Below, one piece after another: positions 9,294 to 17,705 of a stretch of DNA of 64,000 bases. The first letter of the stretch is position 1. Each line of letters begins with the position of its first letter. The translations under genes and the position numbers were made by a program. The stretch covers positions 3,348,001 through 3,412,000 of the forward strand of contig JADJQR010000001.1 of the NCBI GenBank assembly GCA_016712675.1. The letters run 5' to 3'. The stretch comes from a bacterium (lineage in GTDB: Bacteria; Krumholzibacteriota; Krumholzibacteriia; LZORAL124-64-63). The notes beneath the pieces are model-generated. The model searched no databases. It was given only the letters and a program-made list of their open reading frames with translations, and was not told the origin of the DNA.

Positions 9294-10996
9294 CGGATCA
9301 GGCTCATCCTTCGGCTGACGAACGTCCCGTCGGTCTCGACACGGTACAGGTAGATGCCGCTCGGCAGGGCACGGCCCTCGTCATCGAGGCCCTGCCACAC
9401 GAACTCGGTGCGACCGGCCTGCGCGCGGTCCCACGTCCGGGTCAGCACGTGCGCGCCCCGCAGGTCATGGATGCGCACCGTGACCGGGCCGGCTTCGTGC
9501 AGTTCGAACCAGATCGTGGTCAGGGGATTGAACGGATTGGGCGTGTTGCCCGCGGCCAGGGCCACGACCGCCGGCAACGGCGCCGGGCTGGCGCCGCAGC
9601 CACTGGGATTGGCCCCGATCAACTGGCCGCCGCAGGGCGCTCCCGCCTGGGCGCCCGCCGCGCACGGGCTGCCCGTCGCCAGGTTGTACTCGCGCCCCGC
9701 CGTGCCGCAGAAGAGCGGGTCGGCCGAGAAGTTGCCCCCGCCGTCCACGCCGCACAGGGCGTTGCCGCCCGCGTTGCCCCAGATGTCGGTGCACGCGACA
9801 ACGGGCGTCGCCGACAGGCAATACAGGCCCTCGCCCGCGGTGGCGAAGGCGATGATGCTGCGCTCGATGGTCGGCGCGGCCCCCCACTGCAGCGAGATGC
9901 CGCCGCCGAAGCCGTTCGCGCTGGTCGCGTTGCCGGCGATCGTGCAGTTCTCGATGACCGGTGACGGCGTGAACGAGACGTCGATGCCGCCGCCCTCGGC
10001 AAAGAAGCCGCTGCAGGTGTTGCCGACGATGGTCACGCGACGGATCACGGGATCGCTCTGGCTGACGGCGATGCCGCCGCCCAGGCTGTAGGTACCGGCC
10101 GCGTCGTTGCCCTCGATCAGGCAGTCCTCGATGAGCCCGCCGGCCTCCTGCACGAACGCCACGCCGCCGCCGTAGCCCAGCGTCACGTTGTCGGTGATCA
10201 CGCAGTCGGTGATGGTCGGCGTGGCGCTCTGCACCGCGATGCCGCCGCCGTTGCCGAAGCTGGCGTTGATGACGTTGGCGCTGATCGTACAGCCGTCGAT
10301 CACCGGCGAACACTCGGTGCGGATGAAGATCCCGGCCCCCGACGGCGCGGTGTTCTGGAGGATGCTGCAGTCCATGACCAGGGGACTGCTGCCCTCCTCG
10401 ATGGCCAGCCCCCCGCCCTGCTTGGCGAGGTTGTTGTCGATCTCCAGGCGCGTCAGCGTCGGGTTCGCGTTGTTGATGCAGACGACGCCGCCGTCCTGGC
10501 AGGCCGTCACGCGGACGTCGGTCACCGCCACGGAGGCCGGCACGTTCCGCAGCAGGATGCCCGCGCCGTAAATCTGGGCGTAGGCGCCGCGCACCTGGAG
10601 GTTCTCCAGACGGCAGTTCGCCACGCCGTCGCCGAACACGCCGCGGCCGATCCCCTGCGCGTCGATGACCGTCGCGCCCGTACCGGCGCCGCGGATGGTC
10701 ACGCCGGACTTGAGGATGACGCAGGCCGGCGTGGTGCCCGCGCCCTCGGTCGGGTGCGTGCAGTCGAAATAGGTGCCGGCGGCGATGCTCACAGTGTCGC
10801 CGGCGGCGGCGGCCTGCACAGCGGCGTGGATCGTCGCGTACTGGGCGGGCACCTGGCGCGTGACGGCACCGGCCGGAACGGCGGCCAGGCACACAGCCAG
10901 GCACAGGGCCGGGACGACCAGCCGGGAGCAGGCCCCGGACAGGATGGCAGGCGCCGGCGTCTTCGGCGCCGCGCCGCTGCGGGTTGCGGTATGCAT
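9290..10996 (-). CDS. Secreted right-handed parallel beta-helix protein with FlgD-type C-terminus
   Basis: 568 residues. I chose ATG at 10996 because GGAAGGAAG lies just upstream; another in-frame start exists at 11032. After a signal peptide comes AQYATIHAAVQAAAAGDTV, the usual N-cap of pectate-lyase-fold proteins. About ten turns follow of the type VIENCTIAGN...GGGI, typical of right-handed parallel beta-helices of the NosD/polymorphic-outer-membrane-repeat kind. The C-terminus has NPFNPLTTI, VWQGLD and the tail RRMSLIR. Such folds bind or cleave polysaccharide or act as adhesins; no catalytic set is evident. It is the first gene of the long minus-strand operon and is coupled to the C25-like gene by ATGA. 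Confidence 0.87.
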   Translation of the reverse strand: MHTATRSGAAPKTPAPAILSGACSRLVVPALCLAVCLAAVPAGAVTRQVPAQYATIHAAVQAAAAGDTVSIAAGTYFDCTHPTEGAGTTPACVILKSGVTIRGAGTGATVIDAQGIGRGVFGDGVANCRLENLQVRGAYAQIYGAGILLRNVPASVAVTDVRVTACQDGGVVCINNANPTLTRLEIDNNLAKQGGGLAIEEGSSPLVMDCSILQNTAPSGAGIFIRTECSPVIDGCTISANVINASFGNGGGIAVQSATPTITDCVITDNVTLGYGGGVAFVQEAGGLIEDCLIEGNDAAGTYSLGGGIAVSQSDPVIRRVTIVGNTCSGFFAEGGGIDVSFTPSPVIENCTIAGNATSANGFGGGISLQWGAAPTIERSIIAFATAGEGLYCLSATPVVACTDIWGNAGGNALCGVDGGGNFSADPLFCGTAGREYNLATGSPCAAGAQAGAPCGGQLIGANPSGCGASPAPLPAVVALAAGNTPNPFNPLTTIWFELHEAGPVTVRIHDLRGAHVLTRTWDRAQAGRTEFVWQGLDDEGRALPSGIYLYRVETDGTFVSRRMSLIR

Positions 10997-11070
10997 CGGT
11001 GTCTTCCTTCCTGCGAGCCCGTGGGGCGACATCCACCGGGCGGTGGACAGGGGGCGAACCCCGGCTTTGG

Positions 11071-11076
11071 ATTATA
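11071..11076 (-). promoter_or_regulatory. -10 element for the pgs-containing operon
   Basis: On the minus strand this is a perfect TATAAT, 75 nt upstream of the chosen start of the beta-helix gene. No good -35 is seen at 16-18 nt. It is the only consensus -10 before the seven-gene minus-strand run. Confidence 0.5.
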
Positions 11077-11120
11077 GCGCATCGGGGCGGCAAGGCCACG
11101 GAGAAATTGATCGCGTCTTG

Positions 11121-11225
11121 GGGATAATTGCTCACATGACAGCCATTTATGTGACCATTGCGCGGTATTTGCTGCGGAAATGGGATAATAAAGTGAGGCT
11201 ACCGAACCTCATGATCTGGTATGAT
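11121..11225 (+). promoter_or_regulatory. AT-rich control region of the second C25-like gene
   Basis: This stretch is clearly richer in A+T than its surroundings. It has GGGATAAT twice (11121-11128 and 11182-11189), the element AAATGGGATAA (11178-11188) that recurs before the protease gene at 22456, and an extended -10 TGGTATGAT (11217-11225). The start codon at 11358 is 132 nt beyond the last. The rest of the 361-bp divergent gap holds no other feature I can support. Confidence 0.45.
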
Positions 11226-11357
11226 CTGCGCAGCGGAATCCGAGCCGCGCCCGACCCTGGCGCGGCTCCAGTCTGCCGGCCCCGGGATGCCCCCTGGCGG
11301 CCGGCCAGCGAGCTTGCCGTGCGGCGGCCCACGCCGCCATCGCCCTTGGAGGCTTCC

Positions 11358-14300
11358 ATGCGTTCCTGGCGTCATCCCCTCGCCCTGATGCTCGCGGTGT
11401 GCGGCCTGGCCGTCCTCAGTCCGGCACTGGCCGCCGGCGCCGCGTCCGGGAACCAGGCCCCCGCCTGGTCCGTGACCGCCCGCGACGGTGCGCACCTGAC
11501 CGTGCGCCTGGACGTGCCGTCCCCGACGCTGCACCAGACCGAGCTGCTGGGCGAGACGTTCACGGACATCACGCTGCCCGGCGCCGAGTCCGCCGGCGAT
11601 CCCGGACAGCCGGCCCTCCCGGTGGTGGGACGCCTGGTGGCCGTGCCCGAGGGCATGGACCTCCGCCTGGTCGGTGCGCGCGGGACCCGCGAACCCCTGG
11701 CCGGCGCCTGGCGCCCGCTGCCCGCGCAGCCGGTGGCGGAGGCCGGCGCCGCCGCCACCTGGGACCGCGCCTACTACGCCGCGAAGGCGGCCAGTGCGCC
11801 GCTGGAACTGGCCGTGATCGGCGAGCCCGCCCGCCTGCACGGCGTCCGCGTCGTCCCGGTGACGGTGCGCCCGGTGGCCTGGGACCGCGCGACCGGCATC
11901 CTGGCCAGCGCCGCGACCGTCGAGCTGGAGTTCGCATTCGTGCCGTCGGCCGCCGCCAAGGCGGAAACCCGCCCGCTGCGCCCGCTGCCCGCGTCGTTTG
12001 CCACCCTGCTCGAGAACACGGTGCTCGGCTTCGACAAGGCCACGGTGGAGACGGTGCCCATGGGCACCTGGGTGTGCATCGCGCCGAACAACGCCGCGGT
12101 GATCACCGCGCTGGAGCCGCTGGTGGCCTGGCGCGCCCGCCAGGGCTACAACGTCGTCTCGGTGACCACCGCGGAGACCGGCACGACGAACACGGCCATC
12201 AAGGCCTGGCTGCAGAACTTCTACAACACCGCGACGATCCCGCTGGAGATGGTGTGCCTGGCCGGCGACGCCTCCGGCACCGTGCCGGTCGCAACCTGGA
12301 ACGAGTCGCTGTCGGGCTACAACGGTGAGGGCGACCACGCATACACGCGGCTGGACGGCACCGACGTGCTGCCGGACGTGCACATCGGGCGCCTGTCGGC
12401 CGCTTCCACCGCCGAACTCACGTCGATCGTGAACAAGATCGTGTCCTACGAGAGCAACCCGCTGACCTCCGACACCGCCTGGTACACGCGGGCGGGCCTG
12501 ACCGGCGACCCGTCGACCTCGGGCTACAGCTGCATCTGGACCAACCAGTGGGTGAAGGACCAGCTGCTGCGCCTGAACTACACGCAGGTCGACACGTTCT
12601 GGAGCGGCAATTTCGCCACGCTGATGACCAACTCGGTCAGCGCCGGCAACACGCTGTTCACCTACCGCGGCTACTACGGCATGAGCGGCCTGACCACGGG
12701 CCACATCGGGACGATGTCCAACGGCCAGAAGCTGACGTTCGCGGTGATCATGACCTGCGGCACCGGCAGCTTCGCCAGCGGGACCAGCAACAGCGAGGCC
12801 TTCCTGCGCAACGCCAACGGCGCCGCCGTCGCCTCGATCGGCACCGCCACGACCGGCACGCACACGCGCTACAACAACTGCATCTTCGCCGGCGTTGTCG
12901 ACGGCGCGCTGAACACCGGCGACCAGCGCGTGGGCCCGGCCCTCAGCCACGGCAAGCTGGTGATGTACACGAACTACAACGCCGTCGAGCCCGAAGAGGT
13001 GGAGATCTGGGCCACCTGGAACAACCTCATGGGCGACCCGGCCACGGCGATGTGGACCGCGGTCCCGGCGAACCTCGTCGTGACGGCCCCCACCGCGCTG
13101 GACGACGACGCGAATGCGCTGCCGGTGGCGGTCACCGCGGGCGGCAGCCCGGTCGCCGGCGCGGTGGTCGCGCTGTACCGCAAGGGCGTCATCAGCGTCT
13201 GCGCCGAGACCGGCGCGGACGGCCGCGTCGTGCTGCCGGTGTCCGGCCTGGTCGACGGGACCATGCAATTGACGGTCACTGGCCGCAACCTGAAGCCCTG
13301 GCTGGGCGTGGTGACGGTGGGTCCGCAGGCGGTGGCGCTGGTGCCGGGCGCGCCGGTCATCGATGACGACAACAGCGGCGCCAGCAGCGGCGACGGCGAC
13401 GGACTGGCCGAGCCCGGCGAGACCATCGAGCTGTTCGTCGACCTGACGAACCACGGCACGGGCACCGCCGCGGCGGCCACCGCGATCCTGGCCAGCGGCG
13501 ATGCGCAGGCGGTCGTGGCGCAGGCCAGCGCCGGTTACGGCGCCGTGCTCAGCGGCGCGACGGCCAGCCCGGACGCTCCGTTCGTCCTGTCCCTGGACGC
13601 CGGCCTGCGCGGCGGCTCGTCGCTGCCGCTCACCTTCACCGCATCGAACGCCGGCGCCGACCAGGTCGGGCTGGTCACGCTGGACGTGAGCGGTCCGGCC
13701 ACGACGCTCACCTCGACGCTGCTGGGCGGCGCGGGCGGGACGCTCAATCCCGGCCAGACCGGCACGCTGCGCGTGTCTCTGCTCAACGACGGCAACCTGG
13801 CCACCGCAGGCGCCACGCTGACGCTGACCAGCGGGGACCACTGGGTGACCGTGGTCGACGGCAACGGCACCCTGCCCGGCATCGCTGCCGGCGGCCAGGG
13901 CAACAACAGCGGCGACCTGTTCTCGCTGCAGGTCTCGCCCGACTGCTTCCCCGGCCACCTGGCCGTCCTGGACCTGGACGTGACGTTCGCCGAGGGCGGC
14001 AAGGCCCGCCTGGCCGTGCCGGTCACCTTCGGTGCCCGCGTCGTCACCGACCCCGTGGGACCGGATGCCGGACGCTACTACGCCTTCGATGACGGCGACG
14101 CGTCCTACGGCCAGGCACCCGTCTACCAGTGGGTCGAACTGGACCCGGCTCTTGGCGGCCCGGGCACCGCGGTGCCGCTGAACGACTACGCGATCTACTC
14201 CGACGACGTCGAGGTGGTCGACCTGCCGTTCACGTTCCGCTACTACGGCCGCGACTTCTCGAAGATCAGCATCTGCTCGAACGGCTGGCTCTCGATGGGC

Positions 14301-16478
14301 GCCACCTACCAGCGCCATTACCGCAACCGCTCGCTGCCGGCCATCGAGGCGCCCGAGGACATGGTCTGCGTGTACTGGGACGAGGTGTACGCGGTGGTCG
14401 GCGACGGCGGCGTCTTCGCTTGGCACGACGTGGCCAACCATCGCTACATCATCGAGTGGCGCCGGATGCGCAACGAGGTGGGCAGCGCCATCGAGACGTT
14501 CCAGGCCATCCTGCTGGACCCCGCGCACGAGGCCGGTGACACCGGCGACGGCGTGATCATCATGCAGTACCAGACGGTCAACCAGGTCGACTCGCTCGAG
14601 GCTTATTCGACGGTAGGTATCCAGTGCAAGTCGCAGGACACCGCCGTGCAGTACACCTACTGGGACAGCTACCCGGGCGGGGCCGCCCCGCTGCTGGCCG
14701 GTCGCGCCATCGCGTTCCGCACCGTCGAGGCGCAGATCATGGGCAAGGTGCAGGGGAACGTGACCAACGCCAGCGCCGGCGGAACCTCCATTGAGGGCGC
14801 CGTCGTCGCGGTGCTCGGCAGCGGCCGGCAGGCGATCACCGCCGGCGGCTTCTTCGAGCGCGACGTGCCGGTCGGCACCTGGAACGTCGCCGTGTCCCAC
14901 CCCAGCTTCGCGCCCGACACGACCTACGGCGTCGTCGTGGCCGAGGGGCTGGCCAGCACGGTGGACTTCGCGCTGGTGGACATCGCCGGCCCGGCCTTCA
15001 GCGGCACGGTGGTACCGGCCAGCACGAACGACACGACCGGTCCCTACGTCGTGACGACGACGGCGACCGACTACTCGGGCGTCGCCGATCTGCGCTTCTA
15101 CTACACCTCCTCCACGGCCGGCGGCCCGTTCGAGTTGGCGCTCACTCCCACGGGCCAGCCCGGGCAGTTCCAGGCCGCCATCCCCGGCCAAGCCTCGGGC
15201 ACGCGCGTGCAGTTCTGGCTGGAGGGGTCCGACCCGGTGGGCAACGTTAGCTACGAGCCGGCCGGCGGTCCGTTCGCTCCTCTCGCCTTTGTCGTGGCGG
15301 AGCTGTCGGTCGTCGCCGTCGACGACATGGAGTCGGCGGCCGGCTGGAGCGGCGGCGTCGGCGGCGACACCGCGACGTCCGGGATGTGGGAGCACGCGGA
15401 TCCGAACGGCATCTATTTCAACGCAGAGCTTGTGCAGCCGGAGGACGACCGCACCGCGACCGGCACGATGTGCTGGGTCACGGGGAACGACCCCGCGGGC
15501 AGCGCGCAGGGCACAGAGGATGTCGACAACGGCACGACGACGCTGCTGAGCCCGGTGTACGACGTGGCGGGCATCGGCGGCCTGGAGCTTCGCTACTGGC
15601 GCTGGTACTCCAACGACACGGGCAACAGTCCCAACCAGGACTACTGGGTGGTGCAGGGCTCATTCGACGGCGGCGCCTGGTTCACGCTCGAGAACACGAA
15701 CGCGAGCCTGCGCGCCTGGACGGAGCAGGTCTTCCAGCTGGACACCTACGCGCCGGCGCTGGGCAACCAGCTGCAACTGCGGTTCATCGCCAGCGACGCC
15801 TCGCCCGGCTCGCTGGTCGAGGCCGCCGTCGACGACTTGACCCTGCGGGGCTACTCGGTCCCGGCCGAGGCCGCCGCCCCGACCGTCACGCTCGGCTACC
15901 CGAACGGCGGACAGGTGCTGGCCGCCGGCTCGCAGGCCACCGTGGCCTGGTCGCACGCCGACGACATCGGCGTCGTGCAGGCCCGCGTGTGGCTGTCGAC
16001 CGACAGCGGCGGTTCCTGGGCGTTGCTGGCCCAGGGCGCGTTCAACCAGGCCTGGGACTGGACGGTCCCGGCCGGCGCCGGCCCGAACTGCCGCCTGCGC
16101 GTGCAGGTGCTGGACGCTGCCGGCAACCTGGCGGAGGCCGTCTCGGCCGCCGACTTCGCGGTCGGCGGCACCTCGGCCGTGGACGGCGGCCAACTGCCCC
16201 ACGCCCCGGTCCTGGCGCAGAACGCCCCCAACCCGTTCAACCCGCGGACGAAGATCAGCTTCGTGCTGCCGGCGGCGGGCGAGGCCAGGCTCTGCGTCTA
16301 CGACGTGAACGGCCGCCTGGTCCGCACGCTGGCCAATGGCTGGCTGGAAGCCGGCGAGCGTACCGTGACCTGGGACGGCGATGATGACCGCGGCGGTCGC
16401 GTGGCCTCGGGCCTCTACTTCTGCCGCCTGAGCGTCGGTGACCGGACGCTGGTGCAGAAGATGACATTGTTGAAGTAA
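11358..16478 (+). CDS. Large secreted C25 (gingipain)-like protein with FlgD-type C-terminus
   Basis: 1706 residues. ATG at 11358 is preceded by GGAGG at 5 nt, and a signal peptide (1-26) follows at once, so the longer upstream frame is not used. Residues 30-230 look like a C25 propeptide. The C25-like domain spans about 235-570, with the nucleophile region VIMTCGTGSF (Cys467). As in the neighbour at 5553-9293 the gingipain His motif is missing: TYRGYYG at 435-441 has Tyr439 there. Then come Ig-like repeats, a LPFTFRYYGRDF module shared with that neighbour, a carboxypeptidase-regulatory-like domain, a jelly-roll region, and NPFNPRTKISF...WDG...KMTLLK. It lies divergent from the pgs operon and ends at a strong terminator. 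Confidence 0.9.
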   Translation: MRSWRHPLALMLAVCGLAVLSPALAAGAASGNQAPAWSVTARDGAHLTVRLDVPSPTLHQTELLGETFTDITLPGAESAGDPGQPALPVVGRLVAVPEGMDLRLVGARGTREPLAGAWRPLPAQPVAEAGAAATWDRAYYAAKAASAPLELAVIGEPARLHGVRVVPVTVRPVAWDRATGILASAATVELEFAFVPSAAAKAETRPLRPLPASFATLLENTVLGFDKATVETVPMGTWVCIAPNNAAVITALEPLVAWRARQGYNVVSVTTAETGTTNTAIKAWLQNFYNTATIPLEMVCLAGDASGTVPVATWNESLSGYNGEGDHAYTRLDGTDVLPDVHIGRLSAASTAELTSIVNKIVSYESNPLTSDTAWYTRAGLTGDPSTSGYSCIWTNQWVKDQLLRLNYTQVDTFWSGNFATLMTNSVSAGNTLFTYRGYYGMSGLTTGHIGTMSNGQKLTFAVIMTCGTGSFASGTSNSEAFLRNANGAAVASIGTATTGTHTRYNNCIFAGVVDGALNTGDQRVGPALSHGKLVMYTNYNAVEPEEVEIWATWNNLMGDPATAMWTAVPANLVVTAPTALDDDANALPVAVTAGGSPVAGAVVALYRKGVISVCAETGADGRVVLPVSGLVDGTMQLTVTGRNLKPWLGVVTVGPQAVALVPGAPVIDDDNSGASSGDGDGLAEPGETIELFVDLTNHGTGTAAAATAILASGDAQAVVAQASAGYGAVLSGATASPDAPFVLSLDAGLRGGSSLPLTFTASNAGADQVGLVTLDVSGPATTLTSTLLGGAGGTLNPGQTGTLRVSLLNDGNLATAGATLTLTSGDHWVTVVDGNGTLPGIAAGGQGNNSGDLFSLQVSPDCFPGHLAVLDLDVTFAEGGKARLAVPVTFGARVVTDPVGPDAGRYYAFDDGDASYGQAPVYQWVELDPALGGPGTAVPLNDYAIYSDDVEVVDLPFTFRYYGRDFSKISICSNGWLSMGATYQRHYRNRSLPAIEAPEDMVCVYWDEVYAVVGDGGVFAWHDVANHRYIIEWRRMRNEVGSAIETFQAILLDPAHEAGDTGDGVIIMQYQTVNQVDSLEAYSTVGIQCKSQDTAVQYTYWDSYPGGAAPLLAGRAIAFRTVEAQIMGKVQGNVTNASAGGTSIEGAVVAVLGSGRQAITAGGFFERDVPVGTWNVAVSHPSFAPDTTYGVVVAEGLASTVDFALVDIAGPAFSGTVVPASTNDTTGPYVVTTTATDYSGVADLRFYYTSSTAGGPFELALTPTGQPGQFQAAIPGQASGTRVQFWLEGSDPVGNVSYEPAGGPFAPLAFVVAELSVVAVDDMESAAGWSGGVGGDTATSGMWEHADPNGIYFNAELVQPEDDRTATGTMCWVTGNDPAGSAQGTEDVDNGTTTLLSPVYDVAGIGGLELRYWRWYSNDTGNSPNQDYWVVQGSFDGGAWFTLENTNASLRAWTEQVFQLDTYAPALGNQLQLRFIASDASPGSLVEAAVDDLTLRGYSVPAEAAAPTVTLGYPNGGQVLAAGSQATVAWSHADDIGVVQARVWLSTDSGGSWALLAQGAFNQAWDWTVPAGAGPNCRLRVQVLDAAGNLAEAVSAADFAVGGTSAVDGGQLPHAPVLAQNAPNPFNPRTKISFVLPAAGEARLCVYDVNGRLVRTLANGWLEAGERTVTWDGDDDRGGRVASGLYFCRLSVGDRTLVQKMTLLK

Positions 16479-16498
16479 TCGGCATCGGCACGCATAAT
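16470..16498 (+). promoter_or_regulatory. Promoter for the 16560 lipoprotein operon
   Basis: TTGAAG (16470-16475), a 17-nt spacer and CATAAT (16493-16498). It begins inside the last codons of the C25-like gene and ends right at the foot of the next hairpin, so transcription should begin within the terminator's 5' arm. Confidence 0.5.
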
Positions 16499-16532
16499 GG
16501 GCCGGGGTGTCGGCGGACGCCCCGGCCCTTTT
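16499..16532 (+). terminator. Intrinsic terminator of the large C25-like gene
   Basis: GGGCCGGGG (16499-16507) pairs with CCCCGGCCC (16520-16528). Inner bases extend the stem to about 13 bp round a GGCG loop, and TTTT follows. It lies 20 nt after the TAA at 16476-16478. Confidence 0.8.
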
Positions 16533-16559
16533 CCGCGGATCCGGCCCAGGGAGCGAGCC

Positions 16560-17267
16560 ATGAATCATGTGAAGGCGGCGCGGCGGAACCTGCTTGCAGC
16601 GATCGCAATCCTGGCGGCCGGCCTGCTGCTGGGAGGCTGCGAGAGCGACGAGTCGCGGCGGATGCGCGCGCGCGATGACACGCCCGGCCCGGCGCTGTCG
16701 ATCGAGCTGTGCCGCAAGGTCAGCAAGAAGGGCAAGCGTCAGGGCGTCGGCAACGAGTTCGCGATCGGCTCCAAGTCCTCGGTGCAGGCGTTCGCCGACT
16801 TCACCGACCTGGTGCCTGGGCGCGACTACACCGCGCACCTGGTCTGGATCCGCCCCGACGGCAGCGAGCTGTTCCGGCGCTTCGCCGAGTTCCGCCTGCG
16901 CGGGGCCGACGGGGACTGGACCGCCGACGTGGCCTGGAAGGACGCGCTCGATCTGAATGCCGACCGGCACGAGGAGGTCAAGTCGGCGACGCCGTCGTTG
17001 ACGCTCGACTCGACCTTCAACACCAGCGCCGATCGCCAACGCGAGCCGGGGAACTGGCGCTTGCGCGTCTACCTGGACCGCCGCCTGGTCCGCGAGGAGG
17101 CCTTTGCGCTGGCCGAATTCCAGGAAGTCCCCGTCGGCGACGACGACGGTGACGAGGACGGCGAACGCAAAGCCGAGCCGAAGAAGAGCAAGAAGGGCAA
17201 GAAATCCGCGGGCAAGCGCGACGCCACTTCGGACCGCGGCGGGGCCGACGCGGCCGGCGAGGGCTGA
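16560..17267 (+). CDS. Predicted lipoprotein with a charged C-terminal tail
   Basis: 235 residues. ATG at 16560 follows GGGAG. The signal ends LLGGC, so Cys27 should be lipidated. Residues 40-190 read as one beta-rich, Ig-like domain with phrases such as VWIRPDGSELFRRF and LRVYLDRRLVREEAFAL. The last 45 residues are almost only Asp, Glu, Lys, Arg and Gly, with acidic then basic blocks (DDGDEDGERKAEP, KKSKKGKK). I do not recognise a named family. The stop is 2 nt before the next ATG, so it heads a four-gene operon with a thioesterase, an RNA methyltransferase and a dGTPase. The basic tail could contact peptidoglycan-linked or anionic polymers; that is speculation. Confidence 0.82.
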   Translation: MNHVKAARRNLLAAIAILAAGLLLGGCESDESRRMRARDDTPGPALSIELCRKVSKKGKRQGVGNEFAIGSKSSVQAFADFTDLVPGRDYTAHLVWIRPDGSELFRRFAEFRLRGADGDWTADVAWKDALDLNADRHEEVKSATPSLTLDSTFNTSADRQREPGNWRLRVYLDRRLVREEAFALAEFQEVPVGDDDGDEDGERKAEPKKSKKGKKSAGKRDATSDRGGADAAGEG

Positions 17268-17269
17268 CC

Positions 17270-17701
17270 ATGCCGCGGCTGGACCTGCGCCCGCGCGAGC
17301 CCTACCCGTTCAGCTGCGACCTCGTGGTGCGCACCACCGACCTCAACTACGGCGGCCACCTGGGCAACGACCGCCTGCTGGCCCTGGTGCACGAGGCCAG
17401 GGTCGCATTCCTTGCCTCTCACGGCTGGACTGAGCTGGACTGCGGCGGCGCGGGCCTGATCATGGGCGATGCGGCGCTCTGTTACCGGGCGGAGGCCTTT
17501 GCCGGCGATCGCCTGCGCCTGGAGGTGGCGGCCGTCGAGCCCGGCCGCCTCGGCTTCCGGCTGGCCACGCGCGTAACGCGCCCGGCCGACGCCACCGAAG
17601 TGGCGCTGGTCGAGACCGGGATGGTCTGCTTCGACTACACCCGGCGGCGCCCCGTGCCCCTGCCGCCGGCGGTACGCGCGGCCTGCCACCGGGAGGACTG
17701 A
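17270..17701 (+). CDS. Acyl-CoA thioesterase, hot-dog fold
   Basis: 143 residues, the usual length of 4-hydroxybenzoyl-CoA-thioesterase-like (YbgC/FadM-type) enzymes. The active-site helix region reads RTTDLNYGGHLGND near residues 21-34, matching the family pattern with Asp and a following GH. LETGMVCFDY near the end fits the central strand. These proteins hydrolyse acyl-CoA thioesters in the cytoplasm; the substrate cannot be told from sequence. It starts 2 nt after the lipoprotein stop and ends 4 nt before the methyltransferase GTG start. Confidence 0.82.
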   Translation: MPRLDLRPREPYPFSCDLVVRTTDLNYGGHLGNDRLLALVHEARVAFLASHGWTELDCGGAGLIMGDAALCYRAEAFAGDRLRLEVAAVEPGRLGFRLATRVTRPADATEVALVETGMVCFDYTRRRPVPLPPAVRAACHRED

Positions 17702-17705
17702 CGCC

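Noticed and set aside
10773-11357. N-terminal extension of the large C25-like protein
   Set aside because: It would run through the AT-rich promoter region and bury the signal peptide. GGAGG sits at the ATG at 11358.
11199-15395. Open frame of 1398 codons on the minus strand
   Set aside because: Antisense to the large C25-like gene, which has a signal peptide, ribosome site and full domain order. The mirror frame has only low-complexity Arg/His/Val text.
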